Below, piece after piece: positions 1 through 9,534 of a stretch of 58,790 nucleotides of DNA. The DNA comes from a bacterium. GTDB lineage: Bacteria > JAMCPX01. The notes beneath the pieces were generated by a model. The model was given only the letters and a program-made list of their open reading frames with translations, was not told the origin of the DNA and did not search any database. Both the position numbers and the translations under genes were made by a program. Positions within the stretch are counted from its first letter, which is position 1, and each line of letters opens with the position of its first letter. The DNA lies in NCBI GenBank assembly GCA_021792615.1, contig JAJYUJ010000016.1, positions 1-58,790 on the forward strand. The letters run 5' to 3'.

Positions 1-17
1 AGGAGGTAGACAAAAAA

Positions 18-1208
18 ATGGGAAAAGCAAAATTTGAAAGGACGAAACCGCATCTGAACGTCGGGACCATCGGTCATATCGACCATGGGAAGACGACATT
101 GACCGCGGCAATAACGAAGGTATTATCAGAAAAGAAGCTTGCAAATTTCATACCGTTTGATCAGATAGACAAGGCACCCGAGGAACGGGAGCGCGGGATA
201 ACGATATCGATATCGCACGTAGAGTATGAGACGGCGAAGCGCCACTATGCGCACGTGGACTGCCCTGGGCATGCGGACTACATCAAGAACATGATAACGG
301 GAGCAGCGCAGATGGACGGAGCTATCCTTGTGGTGAGTGCGGCGGACGGACCGATGCCGCAGACGAGGGAGCACATATTGCTGGCGAGGCAGGTGGGAGT
401 ACCGTACATTGTGGTATACATAAACAAGGCAGACATGGTAGACGACAAGGAGTTACTGGATCTGGTGGAACTCGAGGTTCGGGAATTACTGACGCAGTAC
501 AAGTTTCCCGGGGACAAGGTACCGGTAATCATCGGGAGTGCATTAAAGGCATTGGAAGGCGACAAGAGCGAGATGGGCGAGGGTTCTATCATGAAGCTGA
601 TGGATGCGATCGACAGCTACATACCTGAGCCTGTGAGGGAGATAGAGAAGCCGTTTTTGATGCCGGTAGAGGATGTATTCAGCATCAGCGGGCGAGGTAC
701 GGTGGTAACGGGGAGAGTAGAGCGAGGGAAGGTAACGGTAGGCGAGGAAATAGAGATAGTGGGGATCATACCGACGAGCAAGACGATCGTGACGGGTGTA
801 GAGATGTTCCGGAAGGTACTGGACGAAGGACGTGCTGGGGACAACATCGGGGTACTGCTGCGAGGGACGAAGAAGGAAGAAGTTGAGCGCGGACAGGTTG
901 TAGCGAAGCCCGGGAGTATAACGCCGCACACGAAGTTCAAGGGAGAGCTTTACGTATTGAGCAAGGAAGAAGGCGGGAGGCACACGCCGTTTTTCACGGG
1001 ATACCGTCCGCAGTTTTACTTCAGGACGACGGACGTGACCGGGATCGTGAAGCTGCCGCAGGGAGTGGAGATGGTGATGCCGGGAGACAACATAACGCTT
1101 GAGGGAGATTTGATCGTTCCGATAGCGATGGAAAAGGGCGTAAGGTTTGCCATCAGGGAAGGCGGTAAGACCGTCGGTGCTGGTGTTGTTACGGAGATTA
1201 TAGAGTAA
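18..1208 (+). CDS. tuf: Translation elongation factor Tu
   Basis: EF-Tu is the GTPase that delivers aminoacyl-tRNA to the ribosomal A site. The G-domain motifs are visible: P-loop GHIDHGKT at residues 19-26, switch I RGITI, switch [10 protein letters not shown] and the guanine-specificity motif NKAD. The length of 396 aa is standard. An AGGAGG at bases 1-6 sits 11 bases before the ATG. It lies 4 bp upstream of rpsJ, the usual str-to-S10 junction, so rpsL, rpsG and fusA probably lie off the left edge (inference). Up to about base 1110 the codons end mostly in G or A (ACG, GGG, GTA, CTG); the last ~25 codons switch to GGT, GCT and GTT, as in the neighbouring genes. A second tuf copy elsewhere is possible. 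Confidence 0.99.
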   Translation: MGKAKFERTKPHLNVGTIGHIDHGKTTLTAAITKVLSEKKLANFIPFDQIDKAPEERERGITISISHVEYETAKRHYAHVDCPGHADYIKNMITGAAQMDGAILVVSAADGPMPQTREHILLARQVGVPYIVVYINKADMVDDKELLDLVELEVRELLTQYKFPGDKVPVIIGSALKALEGDKSEMGEGSIMKLMDAIDSYIPEPVREIEKPFLMPVEDVFSISGRGTVVTGRVERGKVTVGEEIEIVGIIPTSKTIVTGVEMFRKVLDEGRAGDNIGVLLRGTKKEEVERGQVVAKPGSITPHTKFKGELYVLSKEEGGRHTPFFTGYRPQFYFRTTDVTGIVKLPQGVEMVMPGDNITLEGDLIVPIAMEKGVRFAIREGGKTVGAGVVTEIIE

Positions 1209-1212
1209 AAAT

Positions 1213-1536
1213 ATGGTAGAAACTCAGAATTTAAGAATAAAATTAAAAGCTTACGATCATCGACTCCTGGATCAATCTGTAAAAGAAATTGTCGAGACAG
1301 CAAAAAGGACTGGTGCCATTATTAAAGGGCCTGTGCCGCTTCCGACAATAATCCAACGGTATACCGTACTGAGATCTCCTCATGTCGACAAAAAATCAAG
1401 GGAACAGTTCGAGATAAGGACGAGTTTGCGGATGATAGACATCATGGAGCCTACCCAACAAACCGTGGATGCGCTTATGAAGATAGATCTATCTGCAGGC
1501 GTTGATGTGGAAATTAAAAGCTACGGAGGTAAATAG
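1213..1536 (+). CDS. rpsJ: 30S ribosomal protein S10
   Basis: S10 (NusE) belongs to the 30S head and also serves in NusB/NusG antitermination complexes. The 107-aa protein has the family core: [10 protein letters not shown]-like start, GPVPLPT in the middle, and the conserved [17 protein letters not shown] stretch before the MDIMEPT-like end (here IDIMEPT). It begins 4 bp after the tuf stop and runs 5 bp short of rplC. In most bacteria it opens the S10 operon. No promoter is visible in the 4-bp gap, so here it is probably read through from tuf or from upstream. Confidence 0.98.
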   Translation: MVETQNLRIKLKAYDHRLLDQSVKEIVETAKRTGAIIKGPVPLPTIIQRYTVLRSPHVDKKSREQFEIRTSLRMIDIMEPTQQTVDALMKIDLSAGVDVEIKSYGGK

Positions 1537-1541
1537 CACTC

Positions 1542-2168
1542 ATGTTTACCGGTATAATGGGCAGAAAAATAGGTTGTACGAGAATATATAACGAAAACGG
1601 CGAGCTCATACCTGTTACGGTTATCCAGGCAGGCCCGTGCAAGATAGTCCAGATAAGAACATCGGAAAAAAACGGTTACAGTGCCGTTCAGATGGCATAT
1701 GAATCCGTACCTGAAAAAAAATTAATTAAGCCTATAGGCGGGTATTATAAAAAACTTGGTTCGGATTTTTACGGATCTTTGAAAGAGTTCAGGGTCGGTG
1801 ATCTGAAGGATGTCAAAGTCAATGATATTGTTACCGTAGAGGCGTTCAAGGTAGGCGAACTCGTGAATGTGACCGGGAAAAGCAAGGGAAAGGGCTTTCA
1901 GGGTGTTGTCAAGCGATATGGATTTAAGGGAGGCCCGGGAAGTCATGGTTCTATGTTTCACAGGGCGCCCGGTTCCATTGGTTCGAACACATTTCCAGGC
2001 AGGGTTATCAAGAACAAAAAAATGGCGGGCAGGATGGGCCATGTAAGGGTTACCGTGAAGCATTTGGAAGTAGTGAAACTAATACCCGAAAAGAATATCA
2101 TACTGTTAAAAGGTGCTGTACCGGGCAGTGTAAATTCGATGATTGATATTAAAAAGGTTTATGCATAG
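1542..2168 (+). CDS. rplC: 50S ribosomal protein L3
   Basis: L3 is one of the early 23S rRNA-binding proteins that nucleate 50S assembly near the peptidyl-transferase centre. The 208-aa product starts with GIMGRKIGCTRIYNENG and carries the conserved GKSKGKGFQGVVKRYGF segment, then GSHGSMFHRAPGSIG with the glutamine-methylation loop region, and a C-terminal KNIILLKGAVPGS. The GGAGG of the rpsJ end lies about 12 bp before the ATG and probably serves as its ribosome-binding site. Length and order (rpsJ-rplC-rplD) are standard for the S10 operon. Confidence 0.98.
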   Translation: MFTGIMGRKIGCTRIYNENGELIPVTVIQAGPCKIVQIRTSEKNGYSAVQMAYESVPEKKLIKPIGGYYKKLGSDFYGSLKEFRVGDLKDVKVNDIVTVEAFKVGELVNVTGKSKGKGFQGVVKRYGFKGGPGSHGSMFHRAPGSIGSNTFPGRVIKNKKMAGRMGHVRVTVKHLEVVKLIPEKNIILLKGAVPGSVNSMIDIKKVYA

Positions 2169-2175
2169 GTGAAAC

Positions 2176-2799
2176 ATGGCTATTGTTGATGTTGTAGATC
2201 AAAACGGAAATAAATTAAAAGAACTTACACTGGACGACGTGGTTTTTAATGCCGAAGTGCATGACACAGCGATCTATCTGACCCTCAAGCAATATCTTCA
2301 CAATCAAAGACAGTGGAGCAGGGCTACGAAGACAAAGGGTGAGGTGAGCGGAAGCGGCAAAAAACCATGGAAGCAGAAGGGTACCGGCAGGGCAAGGGTT
2401 GGTACCATCCGGTCTCCTCTCTGGAGAGGGGGGGGGATCACCTTCGGTCCTCAGCCCGGTGGAAGGGTCCTTAAGGTTAACAAGAAGATTGTTCAGCTTG
2501 CCGCACGATCGGTGCTGAGTTCAAAATATAAGGGTAAGATGCTCATCGTTATAGACGGCTTTAACCTTGATAAAATAAAAACAAAGGTTGTGTACGAAAT
2601 CTTCAAGAAGCTGGGCATAAACAATGCCCTGGTTGTACTGGATAGTTCGAATCCGAACTTCCAGCTCTCAGCGAGGAATATAGATAAAATAAAGATTATC
2701 AGGAACAACACGTTTAATGTGTATGATGCCATGAAGTATAAGCAGCTTGTAATGACGGAAAAAGCAGCTTTGATGTTCCAGGAGGCTTTAAACAAATGA
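2176..2799 (+). CDS. rplD: 50S ribosomal protein L4
   Basis: L4 binds 23S rRNA domain I and lines the exit tunnel. In Enterobacteria it also represses its own S10 operon; whether that holds here cannot be seen. The 207-aa product carries the tunnel-loop motif KKPWKQKGTGRARVGT followed by RSPLWRGGGITFGP. A run of eight G in a row at the Gly-Gly-Gly codons (around 2430) is a spot where sequencing errors could arise, but the frame stays open. Its stop overlaps the rplW start as ATGA, which suggests translational coupling. Confidence 0.98.
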   Translation: MAIVDVVDQNGNKLKELTLDDVVFNAEVHDTAIYLTLKQYLHNQRQWSRATKTKGEVSGSGKKPWKQKGTGRARVGTIRSPLWRGGGITFGPQPGGRVLKVNKKIVQLAARSVLSSKYKGKMLIVIDGFNLDKIKTKVVYEIFKKLGINNALVVLDSSNPNFQLSARNIDKIKIIRNNTFNVYDAMKYKQLVMTEKAALMFQEALNK

Positions 2800-3089
2800 A
2801 ATCAATGTACGATGTTATCGTGTCACCGATTATTACGGAAAAAAGTACCGCGGCGAAGGAAAAATCAAACGAGATTGAATTCGTTGTCAACAAGGTGTCG
2901 AACAAGAAGGAGATCAAAGACGCAGTAGAAAAGATCTTCAAGGTAACCGTGCTGGATGTAAGAACCATAAACATGCCCGGCAAAATAAAGACGGTAAGGG
3001 GATCGCACAGGGGGCTGAGAAGCGGCTATAAGAAAGCGGTAATCAAATTGAAGCAGAACGATAAAATAGAATTCTTCCAAGGAGTGTAA
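2796..3089 (+). CDS. rplW: 50S ribosomal protein L23
   Basis: L23 sits at the tunnel exit and docks trigger factor and SRP. The 97-aa protein opens with the usual 'YDVIVSPIITEKS' block and contains the loop KIKTVRGSHRGLRSGYKKA that contacts 23S rRNA. The length is typical for the bacterial family. The start overlaps the rplD stop by 4 bases (ATGA), and rplB follows after 6 bp. Nothing unusual was seen. Confidence 0.97.
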   Translation: MKSMYDVIVSPIITEKSTAAKEKSNEIEFVVNKVSNKKEIKDAVEKIFKVTVLDVRTINMPGKIKTVRGSHRGLRSGYKKAVIKLKQNDKIEFFQGV

Positions 3090-3095
3090 ATAGTA

Positions 3096-3932
3096 ATGGG
3101 CATAAGATATTATAAACCTACTTCACCTGCACGTCGTTTCATGCAGGTTCTTAGTTTTGACGAGCTGACCACCCAGCAGCCGGAGAAGTCCCTCCTGGCG
3201 CCTCTCAAGAAGCATGGGGGGAGAAACAATGTGGGGAGGGTTACCTCCAGGTTCAGAGGCGGGGGACATAAGCAGATGTACAGAATAATAGATTTTAAGC
3301 GCGATAAGTATGATGTGCCTGCCCATGTCGCTTCCATAGAGTATGATCCCGTACGGACGGCATTTATAGCACTTTTGAAATATGCTGATGGAGAAAAACG
3401 ATATATACTTGCGCCGCAAGAATTGAAAGTAAACGATGTTGTCCTTTCGAGCAGGACAAAAGAGATCGATATTCTGAAAGGCTATGCAATGCCGCTGAAG
3501 TTTATGCCCTCGGGAAGCAATATACACAACATAGAATTGAAACCGGGAGAAGGCGGAAAGATTGTGAGAGGAGCAGGTACCGTTGCGCAGTTGATGGCAA
3601 AGGAAGGGGATTATGCCCACGTAAAGCTCCCCTCGGGTGAAGTACGGCTGATAAGGTTGGACTGCATGGCAACCATAGGACAGTTGAGCAATATCGATAA
3701 TATAAACATATCCATCGGCAAGGCAGGACGCATGCGATGGTTGGGACGTAAACCTCATAACAGGGGCGTGTCCATGAATCCTGTCGATCATCCGCATGGC
3801 GGAGGAGAAGGCAAATCAGGGCAGGGTAACCCGCATCCCGTGTCTCCATCTGGAGTGCCTGCAAAAGGGTTTAAAACGAGAAAACCAAAGTATTCCGACA
3901 AATATATCATTAAGGGAAGAAAAGAAAAATAA
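3096..3932 (+). CDS. rplB: 50S ribosomal protein L2
   Basis: L2 is needed for subunit joining and for the peptidyl-transferase centre. The 278-aa product is of normal length and shows the N-terminal [14 protein letters not shown], the RNA-binding core '[20 protein letters not shown]', and the C-terminal [20 protein letters not shown] that contains the conserved catalytic-centre histidine. The Shine-Dalgarno AAGGAG lies inside the end of rplW. The gene continues the S10 operon order with rpsS next. Confidence 0.98.
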   Translation: MGIRYYKPTSPARRFMQVLSFDELTTQQPEKSLLAPLKKHGGRNNVGRVTSRFRGGGHKQMYRIIDFKRDKYDVPAHVASIEYDPVRTAFIALLKYADGEKRYILAPQELKVNDVVLSSRTKEIDILKGYAMPLKFMPSGSNIHNIELKPGEGGKIVRGAGTVAQLMAKEGDYAHVKLPSGEVRLIRLDCMATIGQLSNIDNINISIGKAGRMRWLGRKPHNRGVSMNPVDHPHGGGEGKSGQGNPHPVSPSGVPAKGFKTRKPKYSDKYIIKGRKEK

Positions 3933-3945
3933 TAGAGGAGAATGA

Positions 3946-4242
3946 ATGGCACGATCATTAAAAAAAGGTCCGTTTATAGAAGAGTCATTATTAAAAAAAA
4001 TACAGCAGATGACCGAGAAAAAGGAAAAGCGTTTGATCAAGACATGGTCCAGACGGTCCGTTATATCTCCGGAAATGGTTAGTTTTACCATTGCTGTTCA
4101 CAACGGAAAGAAATTCATACCCGTCTATGTTACGGAAAATATGGTTGGCCACAAGCTCGGTGAATTTGCACCTACAAGGACATTCGTCATGCATTCGGGA
4201 GACAGAAAAACGGGAAAGACAGAGTCCGAGGGAAAGGAATAG
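3946..4242 (+). CDS. rpsS: 30S ribosomal protein S19
   Basis: S19 forms a complex with S13 in the 30S head near the A and P site tRNAs. The 98-aa protein begins with the family signature [17 protein letters not shown] and ends with the [19 protein letters not shown] block. The start is the ATG at 3946, preceded by GAGGAG with 5-6 bp spacing. The slightly longer C-terminal tail ([11 protein letters not shown]) is charged and probably disordered. Confidence 0.98.
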   Translation: MARSLKKGPFIEESLLKKIQQMTEKKEKRLIKTWSRRSVISPEMVSFTIAVHNGKKFIPVYVTENMVGHKLGEFAPTRTFVMHSGDRKTGKTESEGKE

Positions 4243-4249
4243 TTGAACC

Positions 4250-4582
4250 ATGGAAATAAAGACTTCATTAAGATTTCTAAGACTTGCACCCAGAAAGGCG
4301 AGACTGGTTGCTGATGTAATCAGGGGAAAGGATGTTAATTCCGCACTCGGTCTTTTAAAATTTATAAACAAAGCTGCATCCGGTCATATAGCAAAGCTGA
4401 TACGGTCGGCTGTTGCGAATGCGGAAACAAGAGGAACCGTTGATGTCGATAACCTCTATATTAAATTTATAACGGTCTCCGCAGGTCCGACGATGAAGCG
4501 TTTCAGGTCTGCACCGATGGGAAGGGCATTAAGAATAAGAAAAAGAATGTGTCACATCGACTTAATTCTCGATGAGAAATAA
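4250..4582 (+). CDS. rplV: 50S ribosomal protein L22
   Basis: L22 binds all 23S rRNA domains, and its hairpin reaches into the exit tunnel where macrolides act. The 110-aa product carries the typical RLAPRKARLVADVIRGK start and the hairpin with SAGPTMKRFRSAPMGRA; the hairpin keeps the usual basic character, with no insertion or deletion seen. It starts 8 bp after rpsS and is followed by rpsC, the canonical order. Confidence 0.97.
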   Translation: MEIKTSLRFLRLAPRKARLVADVIRGKDVNSALGLLKFINKAASGHIAKLIRSAVANAETRGTVDVDNLYIKFITVSAGPTMKRFRSAPMGRALRIRKRMCHIDLILDEK

Positions 4583-4594
4583 AGGAGAGTAATT

Positions 4595-5263
4595 TTGGGA
4601 CAGAAAACAAATCCAATAGGTTTTAGGGTAGGCATAATAAGAAGCTGGAACTCAAGATGGTTCGCGGAAAAAGACTATGCCATTGCTTTGCACGAGGATT
4701 ACAAAATAAGGAATTTCCTGAAAAAGAAATTATATCATGCAGCCGTATCGAATATCATCATTGAGCGTGCTATCAATAAGATAAAGGTCAATATACATAG
4801 TGCACGGGTCGGGCTTATTATCGGTAAAAAGGGTGTGGAAATAGAAGCGTTGAAAGCAGAGCTTACCAAGATGCTGTCGGGAAGGGAAGTAACGATTAAT
4901 ATTTTCGAGATAAGAAAACCGGAACTTGATTCACAGCTTGTTGCAGAGAATATAGCCCTTCAGTTAATAAGAAGGATCTCATACAGGAGGGCCATGAAGA
5001 AGGCCATCAGTTCAGCACTTAAATTCGGCGCCAAAGGGATCAAAGTGATGATAGCGGGCAGGCTTGCCGGTGCAGAAATTGCAAGGACTGAGTGGTACAG
5101 GGAAGGCAGAGTGCCTCTTCAGACTTTAAGAGCAGATATTGATTATGGTTTTGCAGAGGCCTTTACGACGTATGGCGTTATAGGCGTCAAGGTATGGATT
5201 TTTAAGGGTGAAGTTCTTGACAAACCGGAAGAGCAGCAAACGCAGAGCAGTGTAGTCGCTTAA
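4595..5263 (+). CDS. rpsC: 30S ribosomal protein S3
   Basis: S3 lines the mRNA entry channel and takes part in mRNA unwinding. The 222-aa product begins [12 protein letters not shown] and has the KH domain core [16 protein letters not shown] and the C-terminal [21 protein letters not shown]-type block (cut here to key residues: [20 protein letters not shown]). The start codon is TTG at 4595, chosen because AAAGGAGAG lies 5-8 bp upstream and the residues after it match the conserved N-terminus. The last ~12 residues ([11 protein letters not shown]) are a non-conserved tail. Confidence 0.97.
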   Translation: MGQKTNPIGFRVGIIRSWNSRWFAEKDYAIALHEDYKIRNFLKKKLYHAAVSNIIIERAINKIKVNIHSARVGLIIGKKGVEIEALKAELTKMLSGREVTINIFEIRKPELDSQLVAENIALQLIRRISYRRAMKKAISSALKFGAKGIKVMIAGRLAGAEIARTEWYREGRVPLQTLRADIDYGFAEAFTTYGVIGVKVWIFKGEVLDKPEEQQTQSSVVA

Positions 5264-5284
5264 TGAAACAGGGAGCAATGATAT

Positions 5285-5701
5285 ATGTTAATGCCGAGTA
5301 AAGTTAAATATAGAAAGCAGCAAAGGGGAAGAATGAAGGGGCTGGCAAAAGGCGGCAGCACCCTGGCATTCGGCGACATTGGTTTGCAGGCGCTCGGAAG
5401 GGGTTATATGACGTCAAAGCAAATCGAGGCTGCAAGAATAGCAATAGCACGGTTTATCAAAAAGACCGGCAGGGTATGGATAAGAGTTTTTCCCGACAAA
5501 CCGTACACGAAAAAGCCTGCGGAAACCAGAATGGGAAAAGGAAAAGGCGATCCCATTGAATGGATAACCATTGTTAAGCCTGGAAGGGTGCTCTATGAGA
5601 TGGAAGGTATGGAACGGGAAGTTGCGTATAAAGCGCTTACCAGTGCAAGTTACAAACTGCCATTCGCAACGAGAATAATAGAAAGAGAGACGGTGAAATG
5701 A
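5285..5701 (+). CDS. rplP: 50S ribosomal protein L16
   Basis: L16 organises the A-site tRNA region of the 50S subunit. The 138-aa protein starts [15 protein letters not shown], the usual form, so the first ATG of the close pair (5285 and 5291) is preferred. The core shows [22 protein letters not shown] and the loop [12 protein letters not shown] with the arginine-rich stretch near it. The stop overlaps the rpmC start as ATGA. Confidence 0.97.
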   Translation: MLMPSKVKYRKQQRGRMKGLAKGGSTLAFGDIGLQALGRGYMTSKQIEAARIAIARFIKKTGRVWIRVFPDKPYTKKPAETRMGKGKGDPIEWITIVKPGRVLYEMEGMEREVAYKALTSASYKLPFATRIIERETVK

Positions 5702-5901
5702 AGCCTTCAGAGATAAGAAGTCTATCCGTAGACGAAATAAAAGAAAAAATAAATACGATGAGAAGAGAATTGTTTAACCTGAAACTAAAAGTTAGTACAG
5801 CCCAGCTTGCTGACTTCAGAAGCTTTCGGATGATGAAGAAAGATTTGGCGAAACATTTAACCATACTGACGGAAAAGGAGAGGGGGATACATGAAAAATA
5901 A
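5698..5901 (+). CDS. rpmC: 50S ribosomal protein L29
   Basis: L29 is a small coiled-coil protein at the tunnel exit next to L23. The 67-aa product has the expected helical layout: '[20 protein letters not shown]', then [27 protein letters not shown]. It is coupled at both ends: 4-base ATGA overlap with rplP and an 11-base overlap with rpsQ. Size and position are canonical. Confidence 0.96.
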   Translation: MKPSEIRSLSVDEIKEKINTMRRELFNLKLKVSTAQLADFRSFRMMKKDLAKHLTILTEKERGIHEK

Positions 5902-6181
5902 CGATAAACGGAAGCCCTTTTCCATGATAGGTTTTGTGGTCAGTGATAGAATGAACAAAACAAGGGTAGTCGTTGTAGAAAAAACGCTGAAACATACCAG
6001 GTACGACAAACCGGTAAAGAAAAAAATCAGGTACAAAGCACATGACGAGCAGAATCAGTCACACACCGGTGATAAGGTGGAGATTGTCATAGCAAGACCG
6101 GTGAGCAGGGAAAAGAGATGGAGGATATCAGCGATCATCGAGAAATCAAAAACAAACCTTGATAAAGGAGAGGCTGCATGA
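5891..6181 (+). CDS. rpsQ: 30S ribosomal protein S17
   Basis: S17 is a primary 16S rRNA-binding OB-fold protein of the 30S body. The 96-aa protein has the typical [18 protein letters not shown] strand, [19 protein letters not shown] and the family end [18 protein letters not shown]. It starts inside the rpmC tail (11-base overlap) behind a GGAGAGGGGG Shine-Dalgarno-like purine tract and its stop overlaps the rplN ATG. Confidence 0.97.
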   Translation: MKNNDKRKPFSMIGFVVSDRMNKTRVVVVEKTLKHTRYDKPVKKKIRYKAHDEQNQSHTGDKVEIVIARPVSREKRWRISAIIEKSKTNLDKGEAA

Positions 6182-6546
6182 TCCAGGAGAGTACAAGACT
6201 TAATGTGGCCGATAATACGGGAGCTAAAATTGTTGCCTGTATTAAGGTTCTGGGAGGAACAAGGCGCCGGTACGCAACGATTGGCGATGTAATAGTCGTA
6301 TCGGTAAAAGAAGCCACGCCCACCGCAAAGGTTAAAAAGGGTGAAGTGGTTAAGGCCGTAATCGTAAGAACGAAAAAAGAAGTGAGAAGGAATGACGGGA
6401 GCTATATACGTTTTGATGCTAATTCAGTTGTTTTGCTGAACCCCCAGCTTGAGCCTATAGGAACGAGAATATTCGGTCCTGTTGCACGGGAACTGAGAGC
6501 AAAGAAATTTATGAAGATTATATCACTGGCACCGGAAGTACTGTGA
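6178..6546 (+). CDS. rplN: 50S ribosomal protein L14
   Basis: L14 lies at the subunit interface and is the docking site of the silencing factor RsfS. The 122-aa product starts [17 protein letters not shown], the most conserved part of the family, and ends [30 protein letters not shown] precedes the ATG, which overlaps the rpsQ stop. The length is exactly that of most bacterial L14 proteins. It opens the spc segment of the cluster. Confidence 0.98.
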   Translation: MIQESTRLNVADNTGAKIVACIKVLGGTRRRYATIGDVIVVSVKEATPTAKVKKGEVVKAVIVRTKKEVRRNDGSYIRFDANSVVLLNPQLEPIGTRIFGPVARELRAKKFMKIISLAPEVL

Positions 6547-6554
6547 GGACGGAT

Positions 6555-6872
6555 ATGAAATTATACATTAAGAAAGGCGATACGGTAAAAGTAATTACCG
6601 GAAACGACCGTGGTAAAACCGGAAAGGTTATCGGGGTTGATACCGCGAATGGTAAGGTGATCGTTGAAAAGGTCCACGTTGTCAAAAAACATACCAAACC
6701 TTCGAACACGAACCCGACAGGCGGCGTGATAGAGAAGACACTCCCCGTTTCCGTGTCGAACGTGCTTTTGTTTTGCAAGAACTGCAACAAAGCCGTACGG
6801 CCGGGATTCAGGTTTATGGAGGATGGAAGCAAGGTCAGATACTGCAGAAAATGCAATGAGGTTATCGAATAA
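6555..6872 (+). CDS. rplX: 50S ribosomal protein L24, zinc-ribbon type
   Basis: L24 initiates 50S assembly by binding the 5' end of 23S rRNA. The KOW domain is visible ([20 protein letters not shown]). The ATG at 6555 is chosen over an in-frame GTG at 6543 because GAGG lies 6 bp before it and the family starts with MK-L-IKKGD. The C-terminal half carries two CxxC pairs (CKNC about residues 75-78 and CRKC near 100), which suggests a bound zinc (inference). Its stop shares one base with the rplE start. Confidence 0.96.
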   Translation: MKLYIKKGDTVKVITGNDRGKTGKVIGVDTANGKVIVEKVHVVKKHTKPSNTNPTGGVIEKTLPVSVSNVLLFCKNCNKAVRPGFRFMEDGSKVRYCRKCNEVIE

Positions 6873-7411
6873 TGGCCAGACTAAAAGAACTTTATAAAAA
6901 AACGATAGTAAAAAAGTTGATGAAAGAATTCGGATACAAAAACCAGTATCAGGTCCCCCAGCTTATCAAAGTTGTTATTAATATGGGTCTTGGGGCGGCG
7001 AAAGAGAACCCCAAGCTTATCGATTCGGCGGTTGTTGAGCTGGGACAGATAACGGGTCAGAAACCGGTTATAAAAAAGGCAAAAAAATCTATTTCAACAT
7101 TCAAACTGCGGGAGGGAGTTCCCATCGGAGTTATGGTAACATTGAGAAGCAACATCATGTACGAGTTTGTCGACAGGCTTGTGAACATTGCTCTTCCGAG
7201 GGTGAGAGATTTTAAAGGCATATCATCGAAAGGATTCGATGGAAGAGGCAACTACACGATGGGCTTGACCGAGCAGATAGTATTTCCGGAAATAAGCTAT
7301 GATAAGATTGATAAGATAAAGGGAATGAATATAACGTTTGTTACCACAGCTAAGACGGACAAGGAAGCAAGAACAATGTTAGAGTGGCTTGGGCTGCCGT
7401 TTAATAAGTAA
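6872..7411 (+). CDS. rplE: 50S ribosomal protein L5
   Basis: L5 binds 5S rRNA and contacts the 30S head and P-site tRNA. The 179-aa product has the family features [36 protein letters not shown] and the C-terminal [17 protein letters not shown] block. The ATG overlaps the last base of the rplX stop. Length and order are canonical. Confidence 0.98.
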   Translation: MARLKELYKKTIVKKLMKEFGYKNQYQVPQLIKVVINMGLGAAKENPKLIDSAVVELGQITGQKPVIKKAKKSISTFKLREGVPIGVMVTLRSNIMYEFVDRLVNIALPRVRDFKGISSKGFDGRGNYTMGLTEQIVFPEISYDKIDKIKGMNITFVTTAKTDKEARTMLEWLGLPFNK

Positions 7412-7425
7412 TTGGAGGAAAACAC

Positions 7426-7611
7426 GTGGCAAAGAAATCCTTAATTGTAAAAACGAGTAAACCGAAAAAATTTAAAGTCAGGGCATATAACAGGTGTCCG
7501 ATATGCGGCAGATCGAGAGGATATATGGGAAAGTTTAATATGTGCAGGATATGTTTCAGAAAACTGGCATTACGGGGGGATATTCCCGGTGTCATAAAAG
7601 CGAGCTGGTAG
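7426..7611 (+). CDS. rpsN: 30S ribosomal protein S14, zinc-binding (type Z)
   Basis: S14 is a 30S head protein. This is the short 61-aa zinc form, with CPICGR (residues 24-27) and CRICF (residues 40-43) forming the Cys4 site. It starts with GTG at 7426, 7 bp after GGAGG. The longer, cysteine-free form used by Enterobacteria is not present here. Position between rplE and rpsH is standard. Confidence 0.97.
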   Translation: MAKKSLIVKTSKPKKFKVRAYNRCPICGRSRGYMGKFNMCRICFRKLALRGDIPGVIKASW

Positions 7612-7618
7612 GAAAATT

Positions 7619-8017
7619 ATGAATACAACAGATCCAATTTCAGATTTATTAGTTGCCATCAAGAATGCATTGATGAGAAAAAAGATAGAGGTACTGGTAC
7701 CGTTCTCAAACATGAACAGCGATATCCTGAGAGTATTGAAAGAGGAGGGATTTATTGCTGATTTCGATCGGATCACCGAGGATGGCAAGGCAAAGATTAC
7801 CATCACGCTGCTGTATAGAAAAGACGGCAAGCCGTACATCCACGACATAAAGAGGATAAGCAAACCCAGTTTGAGAAGATACAGCGGGTATAGAAAAATT
7901 AGTAAGGAAAAAAACGATTACGGTATTACCATAGTGTCGACCCCTCAAGGTGTTATGTCGAATAAGGCTGCAAGAAATGCGAAGATCGGCGGCGAAATGT
8001 TGTGTGTAATATGGTGA
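7619..8017 (+). CDS. rpsH: 30S ribosomal protein S8
   Basis: S8 binds the central domain of 16S rRNA and in E. coli also represses the spc operon; no matching mRNA site was identified here. The 132-aa protein starts MNTTDPISDLLVAIKNAL and ends with the conserved GITIVSTPQGVMSNKAARN and GGEMLCVIW. The start lies 7 bp after rpsN, with GTAGGA as a weak Shine-Dalgarno. Confidence 0.98.
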   Translation: MNTTDPISDLLVAIKNALMRKKIEVLVPFSNMNSDILRVLKEEGFIADFDRITEDGKAKITITLLYRKDGKPYIHDIKRISKPSLRRYSGYRKISKEKNDYGITIVSTPQGVMSNKAARNAKIGGEMLCVIW

Positions 8018-8026
8018 GGAGGCAGA

Positions 8027-8602
8027 ATGTCTAAGTTAGCAAGAAAACCTATAAAGATTCCACCGAAAGTAGCAATTAAGTCGGAGTCGAATGTATTGAA
8101 GATACAGGGACCGAAGGGTACACTGGAAAAGGCCATTCCGCAGGGAATAGAAGTTGTTATTTCCTCAGACAGTGTAAAAGTAACAAGAAAAAATGATGAG
8201 AAGACCGTTAGAATGCTCCATGGTATGTATACGTCTCTTATAATCAATATGCTGCAAGGGGTGACTGAGGGATTCAAAAAGGAAATGGAACTGGTCGGTG
8301 TAGGATACAAAGCCGATATTAAAGATAAATCTCTTGTTTTTAATATAGGTTTTACAAAACCGGTCATCATGCTTCTTCCCTCCGATATAAATGCAAAAAT
8401 AGAAGAAAAGCAAACGAAGATTATTCTGACCGGTATCGATAAGGATAAAGTCGGACTCTATGCTGCAAAGATACGGGCAATAAAGCCCCCGGATGCCTAC
8501 AAAGGGAAAGGCATTAAATTTACCGGTGAGGTGTTGAAACTGAAGCCAGGAAAATCTGCTGCCGGTTCTACGGGAGGCGCTGCAGCAGGCGGTGGCAAGT
8601 AA
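8027..8602 (+). CDS. rplF: 50S ribosomal protein L6
   Basis: L6 sits near the factor-binding site of the 50S subunit. Two L6 folds are seen in the usual 180-residue core, with the signature KPPDAYKGKGIKFTGE near the end. At 191 aa it is about ten residues longer than most because of a Gly/Ala/Ser-rich tail (GKSAAGSTGGAAAGGGK) that is probably disordered. GAGGAGG stands 5-6 bp before the ATG. rplR follows after 17 bp. Confidence 0.97.
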   Translation: MSKLARKPIKIPPKVAIKSESNVLKIQGPKGTLEKAIPQGIEVVISSDSVKVTRKNDEKTVRMLHGMYTSLIINMLQGVTEGFKKEMELVGVGYKADIKDKSLVFNIGFTKPVIMLLPSDINAKIEEKQTKIILTGIDKDKVGLYAAKIRAIKPPDAYKGKGIKFTGEVLKLKPGKSAAGSTGGAAAGGGK

Positions 8603-8619
8603 AATAAAAAAGGAATTTT

Positions 8620-8988
8620 ATGATAAAAACAATAGGTAAAAACAAAAACAGAATATTCAGGAAACAACGATTAAAGGGCAAAGTGAGCGGGACGGAATCA
8701 AAGCCCAGACTTATAATGTTCAAAAGCCTCAAGAACTTATACGTGCAGTTAATAGACGATGAGAAGCAAAATACAATCTTGTCGGTATCTACGTTAAACA
8801 AAGAGTATTTCGGTAAATTAAAGAGTAAAAAGAACAAAGATGCGGCCAAGAAAATCGGCGAAATAATAGCGGAGAAGTCCATCGAGAAGGGTATTAAGAA
8901 TGTTGTTTTTGACAGGAATGGTTATAAATATCACGGCAAAATAAAACTTTTTGCAGATTCAGCACGCAATAAGGGGCTTATATTTTAA
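8620..8988 (+). CDS. rplR: 50S ribosomal protein L18
   Basis: L18 attaches 5S rRNA to the large subunit together with L5. The 122-aa product has the basic N-terminal arm (KNKNRIFRKQRLKGKVSG), the PRLIMFKSLKNLYVQLIDD strand and the C-terminal VVFDRNGYKYHGKIKLFADSAR, all typical of the family. The stop TAA lies directly in front of the strong AGGAGG that serves rpsE. Confidence 0.97.
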   Translation: MIKTIGKNKNRIFRKQRLKGKVSGTESKPRLIMFKSLKNLYVQLIDDEKQNTILSVSTLNKEYFGKLKSKKNKDAAKKIGEIIAEKSIEKGIKNVVFDRNGYKYHGKIKLFADSARNKGLIF

Positions 8989-9000
8989 GGAGGTGTGAGC

Positions 9001-9516
9001 TTGGTAGATTCAAACGACAATGTAGAATTTAAAGAGAACATAATCAAGATCAACAGGGTGGCTAAGGTTGTAAAAGGCGGAAAAAGATTCAGCTTCAGCA
9101 CTCTGGTTGTGGTCGGTAATCACAGAGGACTTGTAGGGTATGGACTCGGGAAGGCAAATGAAGTCCCTGATTCTATAAGAAAAGGAATAGAGAAAGCGAA
9201 AAAGAATATGATCAATGTGCCGATAAAGAAAGGAACCCTGCCGTATCATGTTACCGGTAAGTTCGGCGCCGGCATGGTATACCTTAAGCCTGCTCCGACG
9301 GGTGCAGGTATTATTGCAGGCGGTGCAGTGAGGGCGGTTCTTGAACTCGCAGGATATAAGGACGTTGTTGCAAAAATATTCGGCTCCCACAATCCGCATA
9401 ACGTTTTAAAAGCAACGATGGATGCGCTTGATAATCTGCCCGAGTTGAAAGATGCAATGCCGCAGCAGGATGAAGCACTACCACTCCTGAGTGATAGTAC
9501 CGTGATTAATAAATAG
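9001..9516 (+). CDS. rpsE: 30S ribosomal protein S5
   Basis: S5 shapes the mRNA entry region and affects decoding fidelity. The 171-aa protein has the double-stranded-RNA-binding-like N-terminal domain ([21 protein letters not shown]) and the conserved [17 protein letters not shown], then the C-terminal [19 protein letters not shown]. The TTG at 9001 is chosen as start because AGGAGG (8988-8993) stands 7 bp before it; an in-frame GTG at 8995 would be only 1 bp from it. It is followed directly by rplO; rpmD is absent. Confidence 0.97.
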   Translation: MVDSNDNVEFKENIIKINRVAKVVKGGKRFSFSTLVVVGNHRGLVGYGLGKANEVPDSIRKGIEKAKKNMINVPIKKGTLPYHVTGKFGAGMVYLKPAPTGAGIIAGGAVRAVLELAGYKDVVAKIFGSHNPHNVLKATMDALDNLPELKDAMPQQDEALPLLSDSTVINK

Positions 9517-9534
9517 CAGTTTTGCGAGGAGAGT

